Assembly (NCBI GenBank): GCA_003105015.1
Contig: PQAF01000036.1
Coordinates: 32,717 to 85,813 of the forward strand
From: Rhodocyclales bacterium
GTDB taxonomy: Bacteria; Pseudomonadota; Gammaproteobacteria; Burkholderiales; Rhodocyclaceae
Direction of reading: 5' to 3'
Length of the DNA: 53,097 nt
Below are positions 51,398 to 53,097 of the stretch, piece after piece; position 1 is the stretch's first letter, and each line of letters starts with the position of its first letter. The notes under the pieces are model-generated. The model did no database searches and had not been told where the DNA came from. It was given only the letters and a program-made list of their open reading frames with translations. A program made the position numbers and the translations under genes.

Positions 51398-51525
51398 GAC
51401 CGTGCTCCTTTATCTTGGGAGAATCGAGCACCAGGCGATTCCGGTGCTGGTCTTGTAATAAGAAGTCCGCGTCGCCCGCCCCCGCAAGGGAAGTTCTGGC
51501 CGGCGGTGCGGGCGGCATGATTCCA

Positions 51526-51553
51526 ATAACGGCAGGGAGGATCGGGAGCTTTA
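51526..51553 (-). promoter_or_regulatory. Candidate sigma-28 promoter of the MCP with C-terminal sensor
   Basis: On the minus strand TAAAGCTC, a 12-base spacer and GCCGTTAT fit the FliA pattern with a spacer one base too long. It lies in the 196-base gap between cheB and the MCP, 129 bases before the ATG. The remainder of the gap holds an imperfect inverted repeat (CCTATAAC / GATAGGTTAT) near 51568-51587. Confidence 0.5.
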
Positions 51554-51593
51554 GGGCCGGCCTATAACATTAGCGATAGGTTATGCGGGCGGA

Positions 51594-52700
51594 TCAGGCC
51601 TGCCCGGCCGCATACAGCCGCGACATCAGCTTCGCGCCGATCTCTGACAGGGGGGCCACCTCGTCCACCGCCCGCAGGGCCACCGCTTCGCGCGGCATGC
51701 CGTAGACGACGCAGGAGGCCTGGTCCTGGGCGATGTTCCAGGCGCCGGCGCGCTTCATGTCCAGCATGCCCGCCGCGCCGTCCTTGCCCATGCCGGTCAG
51801 GATGACGCCGATGGCGTGATGGCCGGCGCAGGCGGCCGCCGAGCGGAAGAGGACATCCACCGAAGGACGATGGCGATTGACCGGCTCGGCCTGGGACAGC
51901 TCGGTCTGGTAGCCGGCACCGCTTTTCCGCACCAGCAGGTGGGAATGCCCGGGCGCGACGTAGGCGGTGCCCGGCTTGACGCGTTCGCCGTGTTCGGCCT
52001 CCTTGACATGGATCCGGCACAGGCTGTCCAGCCGCCTGGCGAAGGAGCCGGTGAACGACTGCGGCATGTGCTGGACGATGAGGATGCCCGGCGCATTCTC
52101 CGGCAGGGCGATCAGGACCTCCTTGAGCGCCTCGGTGCCGCCGGTGGACGCGCCGATCACGACCAGGTCCCCCGGGGCGGGGCGCCAGTCCGGGCGGACA
52201 ACCGCCATGCTGGGCGGCACCGGCGGCCGGCGCTCGACGGCCGCCCTGGCGGACGCCGATGCACGGCTGGCGCGCGCGCTGCGGATCTTGTCTCGCAGTT
52301 CGCCGGCGAAATCCGCCGTCGCGGCCTTGATGGCCTGCGCCGGCTTGGCGACGAAGTCGACGGCGCCGAGTTCGAGCGCCTTCAGGGTCTGCTCGGAACC
52401 CGCCTCGGTAAAGGAGGACACCATCACCACCGGCATCGGCCGGAAGCGCATCAGGCGGCGCAGGAACTCGATGCCGTTCATCTTCGGCATTTCGACATCC
52501 AGGGTCAGCACGTCTGGCTCGAGCAGCTTGATCATCTCGTGCGCGGCGATGGGGTCGGCCGCCGTGCCGACGACGCGCATGTCGCCCGCCCCATTGACGA
52601 TGTCGGCCAGCAGCCGCCGCATCATCGGGGAATCGTCGACGATGAGGACCTTCGTCCTGGTGCAGGATGCGCCTTCAGCGGCGGCGGTCGGCACGTTCAT
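51594..52700 (-). CDS. cheB: CheB, protein-glutamate methylesterase (flagellar-type system)
   Basis: This 368-residue CheB has a receiver ([37 protein letters not shown]), an Arg/Ala/Ser-rich linker, and an esterase domain with catalytic Ser in [14 protein letters not shown], His in [13 protein letters not shown] and Asp in [16 protein letters not shown]. Its start lies inside the end of cheR (26-base overlap). It is the second CheB of the window and pairs with the cheV/cheZ system by position. Confidence 0.97.
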   Translation of the reverse strand: MNVPTAAAEGASCTRTKVLIVDDSPMMRRLLADIVNGAGDMRVVGTAADPIAAHEMIKLLEPDVLTLDVEMPKMNGIEFLRRLMRFRPMPVVMVSSFTEAGSEQTLKALELGAVDFVAKPAQAIKAATADFAGELRDKIRSARASRASASARAAVERRPPVPPSMAVVRPDWRPAPGDLVVIGASTGGTEALKEVLIALPENAPGILIVQHMPQSFTGSFARRLDSLCRIHVKEAEHGERVKPGTAYVAPGHSHLLVRKSGAGYQTELSQAEPVNRHRPSVDVLFRSAAACAGHHAIGVILTGMGKDGAAGMLDMKRAGAWNIAQDQASCVVYGMPREAVALRAVDEVAPLSEIGAKLMSRLYAAGQA

Positions 52701-53097
52701 AGGTCGTTCTCCCGAGGGAGCGGAACAGGTCGGTGGCGTGCAGGAAGCTTTCCGAGTGCCCGGCGAAGAGCAGGCCGTCCTCGCGCAGCAGCGGCACGAA
52801 GCGCTTGAGGACGTCGTACTGGGTTTTCTTGTCGAAATAGATCATCACGTTGCGGCAGAAGATCGCGTCGAGCGGCCCCTGCACCGGCCAGCCGGCCTCG
52901 AGCAGGTTGATGCGGCGGAAGGCGATCAGGCGCCGCAGCTCCGGCTTCGCCTGCAGGCTGCCTTCCGGTACGCCGTTCCCCTTGAGGAAGTGGCGCGAGA
53001 CCTGCTCCGGCGCCAGCTTCGCCACGCGCTCGGCCGGATAGATGCCGCGCTCGGCCTGCGCCAGCACCTGCGTGTCGAGGTCGCTGGCGATGATCGA
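52675..53097 (-). CDS. cheR: CheR, chemoreceptor methyltransferase (C-terminal part, cut by window edge)
   Basis: About 141 C-terminal residues are visible, in frame to the window end. They begin [20 protein letters not shown] and include [20 protein letters not shown] and [20 protein letters not shown], the methyltransferase domain of CheR. The last codons overlap the cheB start. The N-terminal helical domain lies beyond the window. Confidence 0.95.
   Translation of the reverse strand, partial: SIIASDLDTQVLAQAERGIYPAERVAKLAPEQVSRHFLKGNGVPEGSLQAKPELRRLIAFRRINLLEAGWPVQGPLDAIFCRNVMIYFDKKTQYDVLKRFVPLLREDGLLFAGHSESFLHATDLFRSLGRTTYERADRRR

Noticed and set aside
22359..51590. Shared GTTATAG-type motif in three AT-rich gaps (22359, 38548, 51563)
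   Set aside because: The copies differ in flanks and orientation and the shared core is only about seven bases; no consistent palindrome or spacing to promoters.
1..53097. tRNA, rRNA, CRISPR array, transposase or prophage genes
   Set aside because: None recognised on either strand; repeats present are short palindromes or heptamer arrays without spacers or nearby cas genes.

Overview
The window is a GC-rich segment of motility DNA. Its gene content and order point to a betaproteobacterium, most likely of the Rhodocyclales/Nitrosomonadales type: an flgB-flgJ rod/hook operon diverging from flgA-flgM-flgN, then flhB-flhA-flhF-flhG-fliA-motA-motB, then large chemotaxis operons rich in CheV, CheZ and PAS proteins. 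The taxon is inferred from gene style and has not been tested by phylogeny. Nearly every gene is on the minus strand; the exceptions are flgA, flgM, flgN and a small XRE regulator.

Region 1 (1-8.4 kb) is the flagellar rod, hook and ring set: flgB, C, D, E, F, G, H, I and the start of flgJ. It diverges from flgA, and a textbook sigma-28 promoter drives flgMN. Region 2 (8.4-16.4 kb) holds the stator pair (MotC/MotD-like), sigma-28 (fliA), a degenerate FlhG, FlhF and the export components FlhA and FlhB. Palindromes resembling the FleQ box lie upstream of flgB/flgA and flhB.

Region 3 (16.4-22.3 kb) is a sigma-28-driven pair, a NIT-domain chemoreceptor followed by a diguanylate cyclase fused to hemerythrin, plus a multi-PAS histidine kinase. 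Region 4 (22.5-38.8 kb) is a compact chemosensory operon: MCP, cheY, STAS protein, cheA, MCP, cheW, cheR, cheD, hemerythrin, cheB. Upstream are two overlapping multi-PAS histidine kinases (one frameshifted in an eight-C tract) and a FixJ-type regulator. Two copies of an 18-bp palindrome sit directly before a candidate promoter of the operon. This system has several unusual input points: a free hemerythrin between cheD and cheB, two MshEN-like (c-di-GMP-binding type) motifs inside CheA, a CheZ-like D-x3-Q motif in the first MCP, and an aromatic CheR-tethering pentapeptide on the second.

Region 5 (38.9-53.1 kb) is a second chemotaxis system of the flagellar type: two cheV, cheY, cheZ, cheA, a 100-residue protein that looks like an isolated chemoreceptor tip, a DUF3135-like protein, an Aer-like receptor, three more MCPs, cheB and a partial cheR. 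It has no cheW in the window.

In sum, the window encodes one flagellum and two separate Che phosphorelays. Oxygen/redox sensing (hemerythrin, PAS) and c-di-GMP (GGDEF cyclase, possibly CheA) appear to be built into the second relay. Several repeat elements are interspersed: a heptamer inverted repeat that forms part of the flgI signal peptide and recurs between flgN and motB, three palindromic REP-like elements, and an over-represented 10-mer.
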